NCBI GenBank assembly: GCA_021818675.1
Contig: JAKATR010000080.1
Span: 1 to 35,910 of the forward strand
Direction: 5' to 3'
From: Thermoplasmata archaeon
GTDB lineage: Archaea > Thermoplasmatota > Thermoplasmata > Thermoplasmatales > Thermoplasmataceae
DNA: 35,910 bases
The notes beneath the pieces are model-generated. The model was given only the letters and a program-made list of their open reading frames with translations, did not search any database and was not told the DNA's origin. Both the position numbers and the translations under genes were made by a program. Of this stretch, positions 27,171 to 35,910 are shown one piece after another (the first letter of the stretch is position 1; each line of letters opens with the position of its first letter).

Positions 27171-28199
27171 TTATTTATTCCTGATTCTTTTCGATTTACT
27201 GTTCTGAAAAATAAATATGTATTCATGTTTGAAGATATAGAATCCACCAACCAATGAGCGATATCTCCACAAATTTTCCTGATTCCTCTTTCCTCTGGTG
27301 GCATCGTAATTCTTCACCACTATACTTTTCAGGATCATCCCCTCATCAGTGGCTGCATTCATTGCCAGAAATCCCAGAGGTTCAAGCTTTGAGGCTGAGT
27401 ATTTGTCACCAATGACAATTGCCAGAATTCCATTTGGACGAAGTACCCGCTTTGAGTTCATGATAACTTTCCTTAAGGAAGCTATAAAACTTTCAGTATG
27501 GGGAGTATTGGAAAGATCCAGATTGTTTCCGGAAAACTTTATGATATCGTGGTAAGGAGGGTGAAGGATGGCCAGTTGAAACCCTGTAAAATCACTTTCA
27601 TCAATTAATTTTGCGAAATCAGAAGATGTGCTGTCTGCACATTCTACAATTATTTTCACATCTTCACTGGACTTTTGTGAATCGATCCTTTCTTTTGCCT
27701 TTGTGACAATATCCTGATTAAGATCAACGCCCACTCCATTCCTGCCCTGTATCTTACATTCAATCAATGTTGTTCCGCTCCCCATAAATGGGTCAAGAAC
27801 CCAATCGTTTTTTTTGGTATATCTCAATATGAGCTGTCGGGGTATCTGCGGGACAAAGTTTCCCCAGTACCATCCCAGGTGATTTCCGCTTCGATCTCTC
27901 TTCTCAAAATTCCACAGACTGTCTGTAAGGATGTAATCATAATCCATCCACCGGTTCAAATTTATGTCATTCACACCGTTTGTCTTTACTGTGGTTACGC
28001 TATCCATCAGGCGTTCCAAATAATATTTTGCCCTTTCAATTCCATTACTCTGGAGAATTTTCTCCACAAGGTATGCCTCTTTAGGGAAAAATTTTGCATT
28101 CCTTTCAATTTCTTCCTTTATCTCATCAAGGTTTTGCAGAGATACTATCTCTTTAATGATTTGTTCTAAGCCATGTTCTTCAGGTTTTTCTCCATTCAT
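27171..28199 (-). CDS. DNA (N4-cytosine/N6-adenine) methyltransferase with variant HPPY motif
   Basis: RQLILRYTKKNDWVLDPFMGSGTTLIECKIQGRNGVGVDLN (SAM-binding motif I), then FQLAILHPPYHDIIKFS (motif IV variant). Confidence 0.85.
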   Translation of the reverse strand: MNGEKPEEHGLEQIIKEIVSLQNLDEIKEEIERNAKFFPKEAYLVEKILQSNGIERAKYYLERLMDSVTTVKTNGVNDINLNRWMDYDYILTDSLWNFEKRDRSGNHLGWYWGNFVPQIPRQLILRYTKKNDWVLDPFMGSGTTLIECKIQGRNGVGVDLNQDIVTKAKERIDSQKSSEDVKIIVECADSTSSDFAKLIDESDFTGFQLAILHPPYHDIIKFSGNNLDLSNTPHTESFIASLRKVIMNSKRVLRPNGILAIVIGDKYSASKLEPLGFLAMNAATDEGMILKSIVVKNYDATRGKRNQENLWRYRSLVGGFYIFKHEYIFIFQNSKSKRIRNK

Positions 28200-28870
28200 T
28201 GTGGCTGCGACCCGGTGGAAGAATCACTGGAGGGCGCAGGGGGAATCTTCTCCCTGAACCAGGTTTCCAGAGTAATGTTTTTTGAGCGTAACCTGTAGTT
28301 TGGAAAACTCATTCTCCTGCCATCCTTCAACTTTATGACAAGAGCCTGGGTCCCTCTTGTTCCCGTTATTGGATTCATTCCTTCAATATCTGAGTAATCA
28401 AAGGAAAGATCCAGTGCACCTTTCTTAGTTCTAAAACCGTTTTCATAAATATAGAGTCTTCCCGAACTGGCTCTTTTTCCCATTGATATGCCAATAAGGA
28501 CAATATAAATTAGGAGATAAGGCAAATAACCGGTCAGGTATGAATAATTTCCCGTCGTTATTGTAATGTAAATTGGGTAACCCATTACCACCAGAAGTAT
28601 GGCGATCATGCCTATGAGACTTGGCAGCATTCTGGAACCGAATTCTCCCACAGGGGCCTCACCTGTAAAGGCATTTCCTTTTGCCGGTTCATCTGTGGAC
28701 CGTTTTTGAACAGTAGCTGTTACAGGAGACGATACCTGTCCGGCTGTTGAACTTCCTTGCAGAGTACCCCCAGGAGTTGAGCCCGTTTCAAAATCGTATC
28801 CGCAGCTTAAGCACGTCTTTGCCCTTTTTGTATTTGGATAACCACATGAAGGGCAGATCTTATTTGCCAT
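28196..28870 (-). CDS. Zinc-ribbon membrane protein
   Basis: N-terminal CPSCGYPNTKRAKTCLSCGYDFE zinc ribbon, low-complexity linker, two TM helices, C-terminal PH-like beta-rich region; 4-nt overlap with the downstream methyltransferase. Confidence 0.75.
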   Translation of the reverse strand: MANKICPSCGYPNTKRAKTCLSCGYDFETGSTPGGTLQGSSTAGQVSSPVTATVQKRSTDEPAKGNAFTGEAPVGEFGSRMLPSLIGMIAILLVVMGYPIYITITTGNYSYLTGYLPYLLIYIVLIGISMGKRASSGRLYIYENGFRTKKGALDLSFDYSDIEGMNPITGTRGTQALVIKLKDGRRMSFPNYRLRSKNITLETWFREKIPPAPSSDSSTGSQPQ

Positions 28871-29319
28871 TGATTAAAATTGCAGTTTACATTATAAAGA
28901 TGTTTATTTCTCAGTGAGTTTGATAAATAATTATTCTCTGGCTCATACCAGAATTATTTGAAACTTTCTGGCAATTATGGAGTTCATGTTCATTTTGATC
29001 ATGTTCTTCGTGGATATCTAAAATAAATTTCACGTACCTTAACATGGCACAACCCACCATATATGAGAACGAATAGGGTTTCCATATGTTTCCGCCGACC
29101 TCGAGGTTTCCAAAGTAATCCTTCAGAATTGGACATTCAAGAGCACACCTTTATCCACCTATCTTCTCGACTAACCTTATGGCCCAAGGGAATAGAAAGA
29201 ATTACATGGCTAGTTTGGGAAGTTTTCATCTGGCATCGACATGAAACAAGAAATTGTATTTCACAGTCTTTCCTAAGGGTAGTTTTTTTAAGCCTGATGC
29301 ATTGATCTATAAGTTCAAA

Positions 29320-29733
29320 ATGATAGACAAAAAAGGGAGGGGCGATAAAGAAACCATACGGGATAAGATTCCAGTACCTGAGGTAAAACCGCTTTCAGGA
29401 GAGGTTCTGGGTATACTGGTGCACAACGCATCTAAATCTTCAAACCCTGTGGAATATAAGCTGGATGATAAAAAATACTCAGTTAAATATGAATATTATG
29501 CCAGGAAGATGGGCGAGGAAGAGGGAATATATGATTCAATCCCGTCGGAATCAGATTTAAAAGAAGCCTCATCGGTTGTTTTTTCAGTGCTTGGATTGCA
29601 TAAAGGAATAACTGAGGAAAAAAAGACTCAGTTAGAGTTTACCGAAGGAAGAATAATTTCAACCCCGGACCGGGAAGAAGAAAAACTGATGGAATTCCAG
29701 AAAGCTGTCCTGAAGCTTGGAAGACTCAACTGA
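29320..29733 (+). CDS. Hypothetical protein (start uncertain; TTG at 29254 also possible)
   Basis: Charged soluble ORF MIDKKGRGDKETIRDKIPVPEVKPLSGEVLGILVHNASKS...; no family recognised. Confidence 0.55.
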   Translation: MIDKKGRGDKETIRDKIPVPEVKPLSGEVLGILVHNASKSSNPVEYKLDDKKYSVKYEYYARKMGEEEGIYDSIPSESDLKEASSVVFSVLGLHKGITEEKKTQLEFTEGRIISTPDREEEKLMEFQKAVLKLGRLN

Positions 29734-29761
29734 TCAAAACTTCAATTTTAAAATTACTTAT

Positions 29762-30436
29762 TTAATTTTTAAAGTGCTCGTAATATTTGAAGAACTGAGC
29801 TCTGGTCATATTAGTTTTAAAAGTAAAGTGCGCAGAGAAGTTATTTAATACCGCCCGAATCATCTCATTCCTGCTTATATCAAGAAATCCCATGACATGA
29901 GGATCCATTCCACATGGGCTGATCCTTGAAAATCCATTCAGAACCTCTGAAGTTAAATTTATTGAAATTCCATGGAAGGCAACACCTCTTACTATGGCCA
30001 TTCCAAGTGAGGCAACTTTTCTGTCCCCCTGAGGGGAATCGTATACCCATATTCCCGGTTCTTCTCCAAGATGACAGTGGAATCCAAGCGTTTCGATTGA
30101 TTTTATAATTATTTCCTGAACCATGTTCACATATTTTCTAACATCAACCTTCTCGGGCGTGCCTATTTTTATGATCGGGTATATAACCAATTGTCCGGGA
30201 CCATGATATGTTACGTCACCTCCCCTTTCTGTGCTTATGACATTTACAGAAGAGAAATTGTTTGGATTGGGATGTCTGCCCACGGTGTAAACTGCCGGAT
30301 GTTCGAGAAATAAAATAATATCTCCTATGAGTTCTCGCTCCCGTAATTCCCGCAATCGATGCTGAATTTCTAAAGCTTCTTCAAAACCAATGATTCCAAG
30401 ATCAGCGGTTAGGTTTGAAGTGGAGCGGTTTATCAT
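29762..30436 (-). CDS. lipB: Lipoyl(octanoyl) transferase LipB
   Basis: LEHPAVYTVGRHPNPNNF, RGGDVTYHGPGQLVIYPI, RKVASLGMAIVRGVAFHGISINL, RISPCGMD (catalytic Cys and Lys present). Confidence 0.93.
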   Translation of the reverse strand: MINRSTSNLTADLGIIGFEEALEIQHRLRELRERELIGDIILFLEHPAVYTVGRHPNPNNFSSVNVISTERGGDVTYHGPGQLVIYPIIKIGTPEKVDVRKYVNMVQEIIIKSIETLGFHCHLGEEPGIWVYDSPQGDRKVASLGMAIVRGVAFHGISINLTSEVLNGFSRISPCGMDPHVMGFLDISRNEMIRAVLNNFSAHFTFKTNMTRAQFFKYYEHFKN

Positions 30437-31721
30437 AGGCTATCTCTGCAGATTCCTTTATTGCTTCTGATATTGTTGGATGCGGATGAATTGTTGATCC
30501 AAGATCTTCTACAGTAAGACCAGATTCGATGGCCAGTGAAATCTCACTTATGAGCTCAGAGGCATGAGGTGCAGCAAAACCTGCCCCTACAACGGTACCA
30601 TCCTTATCATAATAGATAGAGGTATGGCCAAGGCTTGAGTTCATTCCCTGAGCTCTACCATTAGCTGCTATGGGGAACTTGGTTGCGTTTTCTGACTTTT
30701 TACCAGTGTAAGCCACTTCAGGATCTGAATATATCACATATGGCATTGCGTAGTAATCCACCTGGCTGTTGATTCCAGAGATGTTATTTGCTACAATGCC
30801 ACCCTCATAGAATGCCTTGTGTGCAAGCATGGGCATTCCTGAGACATCTCCTACTGCCCACACGTTACTTTCGCTTGTCATCTTTCGCTTGTCGGTTTTT
30901 ATGAAGCCGTTTTCCATTTCCAGTTTGAGAGTCTCAAGTCCAAATCCTTCAATATTTGGCTTTCTCCCGGCAGTTAAAAGAACAAGATCGGCTGTCAGGT
31001 TGGCACCTGATTCCATTTTTACATAGTAACGATCCCTCTTGTCAACACCAGCTACTTTTGCTGAGGTCATAACTCTGATCCCAAGATCCTTTAATCTTCG
31101 ATCTACTGGTTTTATGAGCTCCGGATCAACTCCATTCAGGATATTCGGCAAAACTTCTATTATTGTAACCATCGAGCCCAGCTTGGCAAAAGCTGTTCCC
31201 AATTCTATCCCAATGTAACCGCCACCTATAACAATAAGCTCTTTTGGAATTGCTTTTACATCAAGAATTTCCTTATTAAAAAGCACATCGTTGAATTTAT
31301 CCAGTTTAACAGGCGATGAACCAGTTGCTATTACAAGGTGATCGCACTGGTATGTTTCCACGCCGACCTGCACATGAGTTTTATCCAGGATCATGGCATT
31401 TCCCTTAACTATCCTGATCTTGTATGCAATGCAGAGCGTCTCTATTCCTGAGGTCAGCCTGTTGATCATTGACCATTTCCAGTTTTGCCATGCAGCCATA
31501 TCAATGTTGTAATTGAGTCTGACACCAGGCATAGTTTTAAGATAGTTGACACTGCTCGCCAGCTCTATGAGGGATTTGGAAGGAATACACCCATAATTGA
31601 GACATTCTCCGCCTACTTTGTCTTTCTCAATCATCAGGACAGACTTTCCTTTCTGTCCCAGTCTGATGGCAGTTGCATATCCTCCCGGTCCCGCACCTAT
31701 TACTATTGCATCATATTTCAT
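30402..31721 (-). CDS. lpdA: Dihydrolipoamide dehydrogenase (E3)
   Basis: VIGAGPGGYATAIRLGQKG, GGECLNYGCIPSKSLIE redox disulfide, IHPHPTISEAIKESA. Confidence 0.95.
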   Translation of the reverse strand: MKYDAIVIGAGPGGYATAIRLGQKGKSVLMIEKDKVGGECLNYGCIPSKSLIELASSVNYLKTMPGVRLNYNIDMAAWQNWKWSMINRLTSGIETLCIAYKIRIVKGNAMILDKTHVQVGVETYQCDHLVIATGSSPVKLDKFNDVLFNKEILDVKAIPKELIVIGGGYIGIELGTAFAKLGSMVTIIEVLPNILNGVDPELIKPVDRRLKDLGIRVMTSAKVAGVDKRDRYYVKMESGANLTADLVLLTAGRKPNIEGFGLETLKLEMENGFIKTDKRKMTSESNVWAVGDVSGMPMLAHKAFYEGGIVANNISGINSQVDYYAMPYVIYSDPEVAYTGKKSENATKFPIAANGRAQGMNSSLGHTSIYYDKDGTVVGAGFAAPHASELISEISLAIESGLTVEDLGSTIHPHPTISEAIKESAEIAYDKPLHFKPNR

Positions 31722-31736
31722 TTATGCATTTCCTCT

Positions 31737-33083
31737 CTATTTTATGAGGAAAGAAGTTGGATCCTCAAGGAATCCCTTCAATCTCATTATAAATCTCGCC
31801 GCATCTGCTCCATCAATTAATCTATGATCACAAGAGAGCGTGATATACATCATATCTCTCTCTTCACCATCAATATTCAATCTCTTGACCACTCTGTGAA
31901 CACCAAGTATTGCCACTTCGGGATAATTGATTATTGGAGTCGAGAAGAGCCCGCCAATACTCCCGACATTGGAAACCGTAAATGTTGAATCCTGAACATC
32001 TGAGAGAGTCATCTTGTTCTCCCTGGCCCGCTTTGCTATTTCCGATATTTCTTTTGCAATCTGCTCAACCGATTTCCTGTCTGCCGATTTCAGAACGCCA
32101 ACGGTTAAACCGTCAGCGGTGTCAATGGCAGTTCCAATATTGTAGGAGCTTTTCATTACATATCTCTTATTTGCCTCATCATAAATTGAATTAAGCTTGG
32201 GGAATTCTCTCAGGGCGACCGTAACCGCTTTTATGAAAAATGGAGTATATGAGATCTTTATTTCCTTTTCTTTGAGGTTGCTTATTATTGCGCTAAGTTC
32301 TGTGAGATCCACTTCTTCGCCTACTGTGAAGTGTGGAATGATACTCTTTGATTTGGTCATCTTTTCAAATATAATTCTGCGCAGCCCTTTAAGCTCCAAA
32401 ATTTGATCTTCTGCAAGAGGTTTGATAGTCTGGATTTCTACCTTCGGAGAAGAACTCTCTTCAGATACCCTGTGAACTGCATGTTCTACGGGTGCCGCAG
32501 CCGGTGCCCTTGGTTCCTCAACACTTGGTGCTGGTGCTGCTGGAGCGGCGGCCTGAGGTGCAGGAGCAACTGCTGCCTGTGCCTTTTCCTCTTCCTTCTT
32601 CTTTTGTTCGGCCTCTGCTCTGTCAAGGTCTTCTAAGGTTACCCTTCCATTTGGCCCGGTTGGCACAATATTATCAAGATCAATATTTCTCTCGCGGGCT
32701 ATTCTCCTGATAGTTGGCGAAGCTACAACTTTTCTCTCTCCATCCTGATCCGCTGAATTATTTTCATTTTCGACCATATCATCTTCCTCTTTTCTTTCTG
32801 TCTTCGGGGATGCCGTTTCTTCATTTATTTCCTGTACAAGAGGACCTTCCCCGTCAATTTCAATTATTGCTTTCCCTACTTGTACAATCTCTCCGTCCTT
32901 ATAAATAATTTTCAATACCTTCCCTTCGGTTGGTGAAGGTATGTTTACAGTCACTTTATCGGTCATTATCTCGACCATTTCCTGATCTTTCTTAATCAGG
33001 TCACCCTCTTTCACGTGCCACTTTACAATCTCCCCTTCACTAACCCCTTCTCCTATATCTGGAAGTTTGAACTCATAAACCAT
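31737..33083 (-). CDS. 2-oxoacid dehydrogenase E2 (dihydrolipoamide acyltransferase)
   Basis: Lipoyl domain with EIMTDKVTVNIPSP, Ala/Pro linker, peripheral subunit-binding domain (ASPTIRRIARERNIDLDNIVPTGPNGRVTLEDL), catalytic LSCDHRLIDGADAARF. Confidence 0.96.
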   Translation of the reverse strand: MVYEFKLPDIGEGVSEGEIVKWHVKEGDLIKKDQEMVEIMTDKVTVNIPSPTEGKVLKIIYKDGEIVQVGKAIIEIDGEGPLVQEINEETASPKTERKEEDDMVENENNSADQDGERKVVASPTIRRIARERNIDLDNIVPTGPNGRVTLEDLDRAEAEQKKKEEEKAQAAVAPAPQAAAPAAPAPSVEEPRAPAAAPVEHAVHRVSEESSSPKVEIQTIKPLAEDQILELKGLRRIIFEKMTKSKSIIPHFTVGEEVDLTELSAIISNLKEKEIKISYTPFFIKAVTVALREFPKLNSIYDEANKRYVMKSSYNIGTAIDTADGLTVGVLKSADRKSVEQIAKEISEIAKRARENKMTLSDVQDSTFTVSNVGSIGGLFSTPIINYPEVAILGVHRVVKRLNIDGEERDMMYITLSCDHRLIDGADAARFIMRLKGFLEDPTSFLIK

Positions 33084-33085
33084 AA

Positions 33086-34060
33086 TTATCTGAACTCCAT
33101 TAATTTGCCAATTGCTTTCATTATCTTTCTTTCATTGGGGAGATAATAGTCTTCAAGTCTGTATGGGAAAGGCGTGTCTGGCCCGGTAACTCTCAGTATT
33201 GGCCCCATAAGATAGTCAATTGCTCTTTCCGCCAGGAATGCAGATATTTCAGCGCCCATACCAAGGGTTCTTGGAGCTTCATGAACGATCATTGCCCTTC
33301 CTGTTTTCTTTACTGATTGAAGTATTGCTTCGCCATCATATGGCATTATTGTTCGCAGATCTATGATTTCTGCATCAATCTTATTCTTCTCAACTGTACC
33401 GCTAACAACAGGAACCATTGATCCATAAGTAACGATCGTCAGGTCATTTCCCTCCCTGACAATTGAAGCTTTTCCTATGGGAACCTTGTACTCTTCGTCA
33501 GGAACATCTACTTTTGTTGAACGGTAGAGTTTCTTCGGCTCAAGAAATATTATTGGATCCTCATATTCGAGAGCTGACATCAAAAGCCCTTTTGCGTCAT
33601 ATGGGTTTGATGGTGAGATTACTGTCAGACCGGCAGTGTGTGCAAAATAAGCTTCTCCGCTCTGTGAATGATAAAGTCCACCCTTGATGCCACCGCCGTA
33701 AGGCGTTCTCAAAATCATGGGGACATTAAACTGCCCTCCAGATCGATACCTTAACTTGGCGGCCTGATTGACAAGCTGATCGAAAGCGGTGAATATGAAA
33801 TCCTGGAACTGAATTTCGGGTATTGGTTTCATTCCGTTTAATGCCATTCCAATAGACATACCCACTATGCCAAGCTCAACAAGAGGAGTATCTATTACTC
33901 TGTCAGAACCATACTTGGCCTGCAAACCCTCGGTTACCCTGAATACGCCCCCATCTCTTCCAATATCTTCTCCCAGAAGAACAACCGAATCGTTTTTAGA
34001 CAAAGCATAATCAAGCGTTGAATTAATTGCCTGAACCATGTTTAGCTGCTTTGAACTCAA
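33086..34060 (-). CDS. 2-oxoacid dehydrogenase E1 beta
   Basis: VLLGEDIGRDGGVFRVTEGLQ, DTPLVELGIVGMSIGMALNG, RTPYGGGIKGGLYHSQSGEAYF. Confidence 0.95.
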   Translation of the reverse strand: MSSKQLNMVQAINSTLDYALSKNDSVVLLGEDIGRDGGVFRVTEGLQAKYGSDRVIDTPLVELGIVGMSIGMALNGMKPIPEIQFQDFIFTAFDQLVNQAAKLRYRSGGQFNVPMILRTPYGGGIKGGLYHSQSGEAYFAHTAGLTVISPSNPYDAKGLLMSALEYEDPIIFLEPKKLYRSTKVDVPDEEYKVPIGKASIVREGNDLTIVTYGSMVPVVSGTVEKNKIDAEIIDLRTIMPYDGEAILQSVKKTGRAMIVHEAPRTLGMGAEISAFLAERAIDYLMGPILRVTGPDTPFPYRLEDYYLPNERKIMKAIGKLMEFR

Positions 34061-35070
34061 AGTGCATCACCCTTTTCTTCTTTGATAATCCAGGTCATTT
34101 CTTTATAAACATCATCATACATGCTTTCCGGTTTCGGTGGTGGAATCTTCTCCCTCTCATCGAACTTCTGGTCAACTATTCTCTTGGCCTCAGATTTCAT
34201 TTTGTCTATGATCTCATCTGTGATATATCCAAGATCCTTCAACCTCTTCTCAGCTATAACTATTGGATCTTTTTCGCTTCCCTCAGTAATCCCTTCAGAT
34301 CTATACTTTGAAGGATCATCGGAGGTTGAGTGAGGCCCGATTCTATAGCTGACAGCTTCGATTAATACTGGTCCCTTACCGGAACGTGCTCTGTCAACCG
34401 CATCTTTGGCCACTTTGAACGTTTCAACGAAATCGTTCCCATCTACCTTTACACCATAAGCTCCATAGGCTTCGGCTTTCTTCCAGATTTCAACCTTGGT
34501 CTGTTTCTCAACAGGTAGAGATATTGCCCATTGATTGTTTTCGCACAGAAAAATAACGGGAAGATCATAAACTGAAGCAAGATTCAGGGCAGCATGGAAA
34601 TCGGGGGTGGACGTTGAGCCATCGCCAAAAGTTGTAACCACCACTTTATTTTCCTTTCTATGTTTAATTGCGTATGCTGCACCTACAGCAAGTGGCAAGT
34701 TAGTGGCTACCGGGCTCTGAACAGACATAAAGTTCTGCGCCTTGGCATTGTAGTGCGAAGGCATTTGCCTTCCCTTAGCGGAATCTTCGCTGTTCCCCAT
34801 AATCTGATCCAGAAGTACTTCTACAGGAACCCCTCTATGGATCATAAACGGCACATCCCTGTAATATTCGTAAACCAGATCATCAGGGTTCAGTGCCATG
34901 GATACGCCTACCTGCGTAGCCTCCTGGCCAATGGTTGGGGTATAGAATCCGACCCTTCCCTGACGCTGGGCAGTTACAATCTTTTTATCAAACATTCTTG
35001 AAAGTAACATTGAACTGTACGCTCTCATGAACACATCTTTTTCTTCCTGACCGTTAAAAACTTCTGTCAT
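34057..35070 (-). CDS. 2-oxoacid dehydrogenase E1 alpha
   Basis: TPP motif TTFGDGSTSTPDFHAALNLASVYDLPVIFLCENNQWAIS; GPHSTSDDPSKYR. Confidence 0.95.
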   Translation of the reverse strand: MTEVFNGQEEKDVFMRAYSSMLLSRMFDKKIVTAQRQGRVGFYTPTIGQEATQVGVSMALNPDDLVYEYYRDVPFMIHRGVPVEVLLDQIMGNSEDSAKGRQMPSHYNAKAQNFMSVQSPVATNLPLAVGAAYAIKHRKENKVVVTTFGDGSTSTPDFHAALNLASVYDLPVIFLCENNQWAISLPVEKQTKVEIWKKAEAYGAYGVKVDGNDFVETFKVAKDAVDRARSGKGPVLIEAVSYRIGPHSTSDDPSKYRSEGITEGSEKDPIVIAEKRLKDLGYITDEIIDKMKSEAKRIVDQKFDEREKIPPPKPESMYDDVYKEMTWIIKEEKGDAL

Positions 35071-35910
35071 CTAATCAACCTCCTGGAAGCCCAGGCTTCT
35101 GCAGCTTTGTATGATGTCCTCACAAGTGGCCCTGAAGCCACAAAGGAGAACCCTTTTTCATACCCTATCTTCTCAAACATCTTGAATCTCTCCATTGAAC
35201 AGTATTCAGTAACTTCTATCTGCTTCTTTGATGGTCTCAGATATTGACCTATGGTCAAAATATCCACACCCACACCCCTTAAATCATCCATCGTTTCTTC
35301 CACTTCATGATCCAATTCTCCGTGTCCCAGCATGATGGATGATTTTGTTATAAGCGTGTTATTTCTCTCCTTGAAATATTTCAACACTTTTAAAGATTGC
35401 TCATAGCTGGCTCTATGATCCCTGATTGTGGGAGTCAGTCTTCTTACCGTTTCCACATTGTGTGCCAGAACATCCGGTTTTGATTGCAAAATATTCTCCA
35501 ATAAATCCTCTCTTCCCGTAAAATCTGGAATCAGTGCCTCAACGAGAACACCTGACATCCTTACCTCATTAATCACCCTGGAATAATGAACAGAACCCTG
35601 ATCGGGAAGATCGTCCCGATCCACAGATGTAATAACTGCATATTTTAAATTCATAGCAATGACGGAATCTCTTACTTTCACCGGTTCTTCCGGATCGACA
35701 GGTAACATTCCTCCATGTGTTACTGAGCAGAATCTGCAACCTCTTGAACAGTTGCTTCCTAAAATCATGAATGTAGCCGTTCCCGAATCCCAGCACTCCG
35801 CTATATTGGGACATCTGGCCTCCTGACAAACCGTATGAAGATTTTTTTCCATAAGATTGTTCTTAATGGAAATATAATTTTCCCCCGAGGGAATATTAAC
35901 CTTAACGTAG
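35067..35910 (-). CDS. lipA: Lipoyl synthase LipA (5' end truncated by the window edge)
   Basis: CQEARCPNIAECW and CSRGCRFCSV cluster ligands. The frame stays open upstream of the track Met (YVKVNIPSGENYISIKNNLMEKNLHTVCQEA), matching typical LipA N-termini, so the start is beyond 35910. Confidence 0.93.
   Translation of the reverse strand, partial: YVKVNIPSGENYISIKNNLMEKNLHTVCQEARCPNIAECWDSGTATFMILGSNCSRGCRFCSVTHGGMLPVDPEEPVKVRDSVIAMNLKYAVITSVDRDDLPDQGSVHYSRVINEVRMSGVLVEALIPDFTGREDLLENILQSKPDVLAHNVETVRRLTPTIRDHRASYEQSLKVLKYFKERNNTLITKSSIMLGHGELDHEVEETMDDLRGVGVDILTIGQYLRPSKKQIEVTEYCSMERFKMFEKIGYEKGFSFVASGPLVRTSYKAAEAWASRRLIR

Noticed and set aside
32403-32636. Cys/Trp/Leu-rich plus-strand ORF (CFYGCRSRCPWFLNTWCWCCWSGG...)
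   Set aside because: It is the antisense of the Ala/Pro-rich E2 linker; the odd composition follows from that, not from a real Cys-rich protein.
1-35910. CRISPR arrays, rRNA genes, prophage structural genes
   Set aside because: Looked for regularly spaced repeats, rRNA-like segments and phage proteins on both strands and saw none.

Overview
The window looks like chromosomal DNA from an acidophilic Thermoplasmatales-type archaeon, inferred from gene content and gene order only. Most of it is core metabolism. It holds a tRNA-Ala, a PHS-like phosphate transporter, an isoprenoid block (isopentenyl phosphate kinase, type 2 IPP isomerase, ZPR1-like zinc finger), and a cupredoxin-like secreted protein. 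It also holds a complete A-type ATP synthase operon on the minus strand (K-E-C-F-A-B-D-[small TM ORF]-H-I), an Lrp/AsnC regulator with an enoyl-CoA hydratase, PRPP synthetase with KptA, and an OYE-family flavoenzyme. Further right are an MFS transporter, tRNA-Pro, and a 2-oxoacid dehydrogenase / lipoylation operon (LipA-E1a-E1b-E2-E3-LipB) whose lipA runs off the right edge. Two stretches look accessory or decayed. The first is 17.2-19.4 kb: IS200/IS605-like hairpins, an ORF fragment without a start codon, a frameshifted M48 peptidase, and an unlisted CWC cysteine-rich small ORF. The second is 25.5-28.9 kb: IS5-like transposase fragments in opposite orientations next to tRNA-Pro, then two apparently orphan DNA methyltransferases and a zinc-ribbon membrane protein. 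I found no CRISPR array and no clearly new multi-gene system. The most useful items are small ORFs absent from the supplied track, the transposon remnants, the degenerate copper site, the HPPY methyltransferase and the CDS/tRNA overlap.
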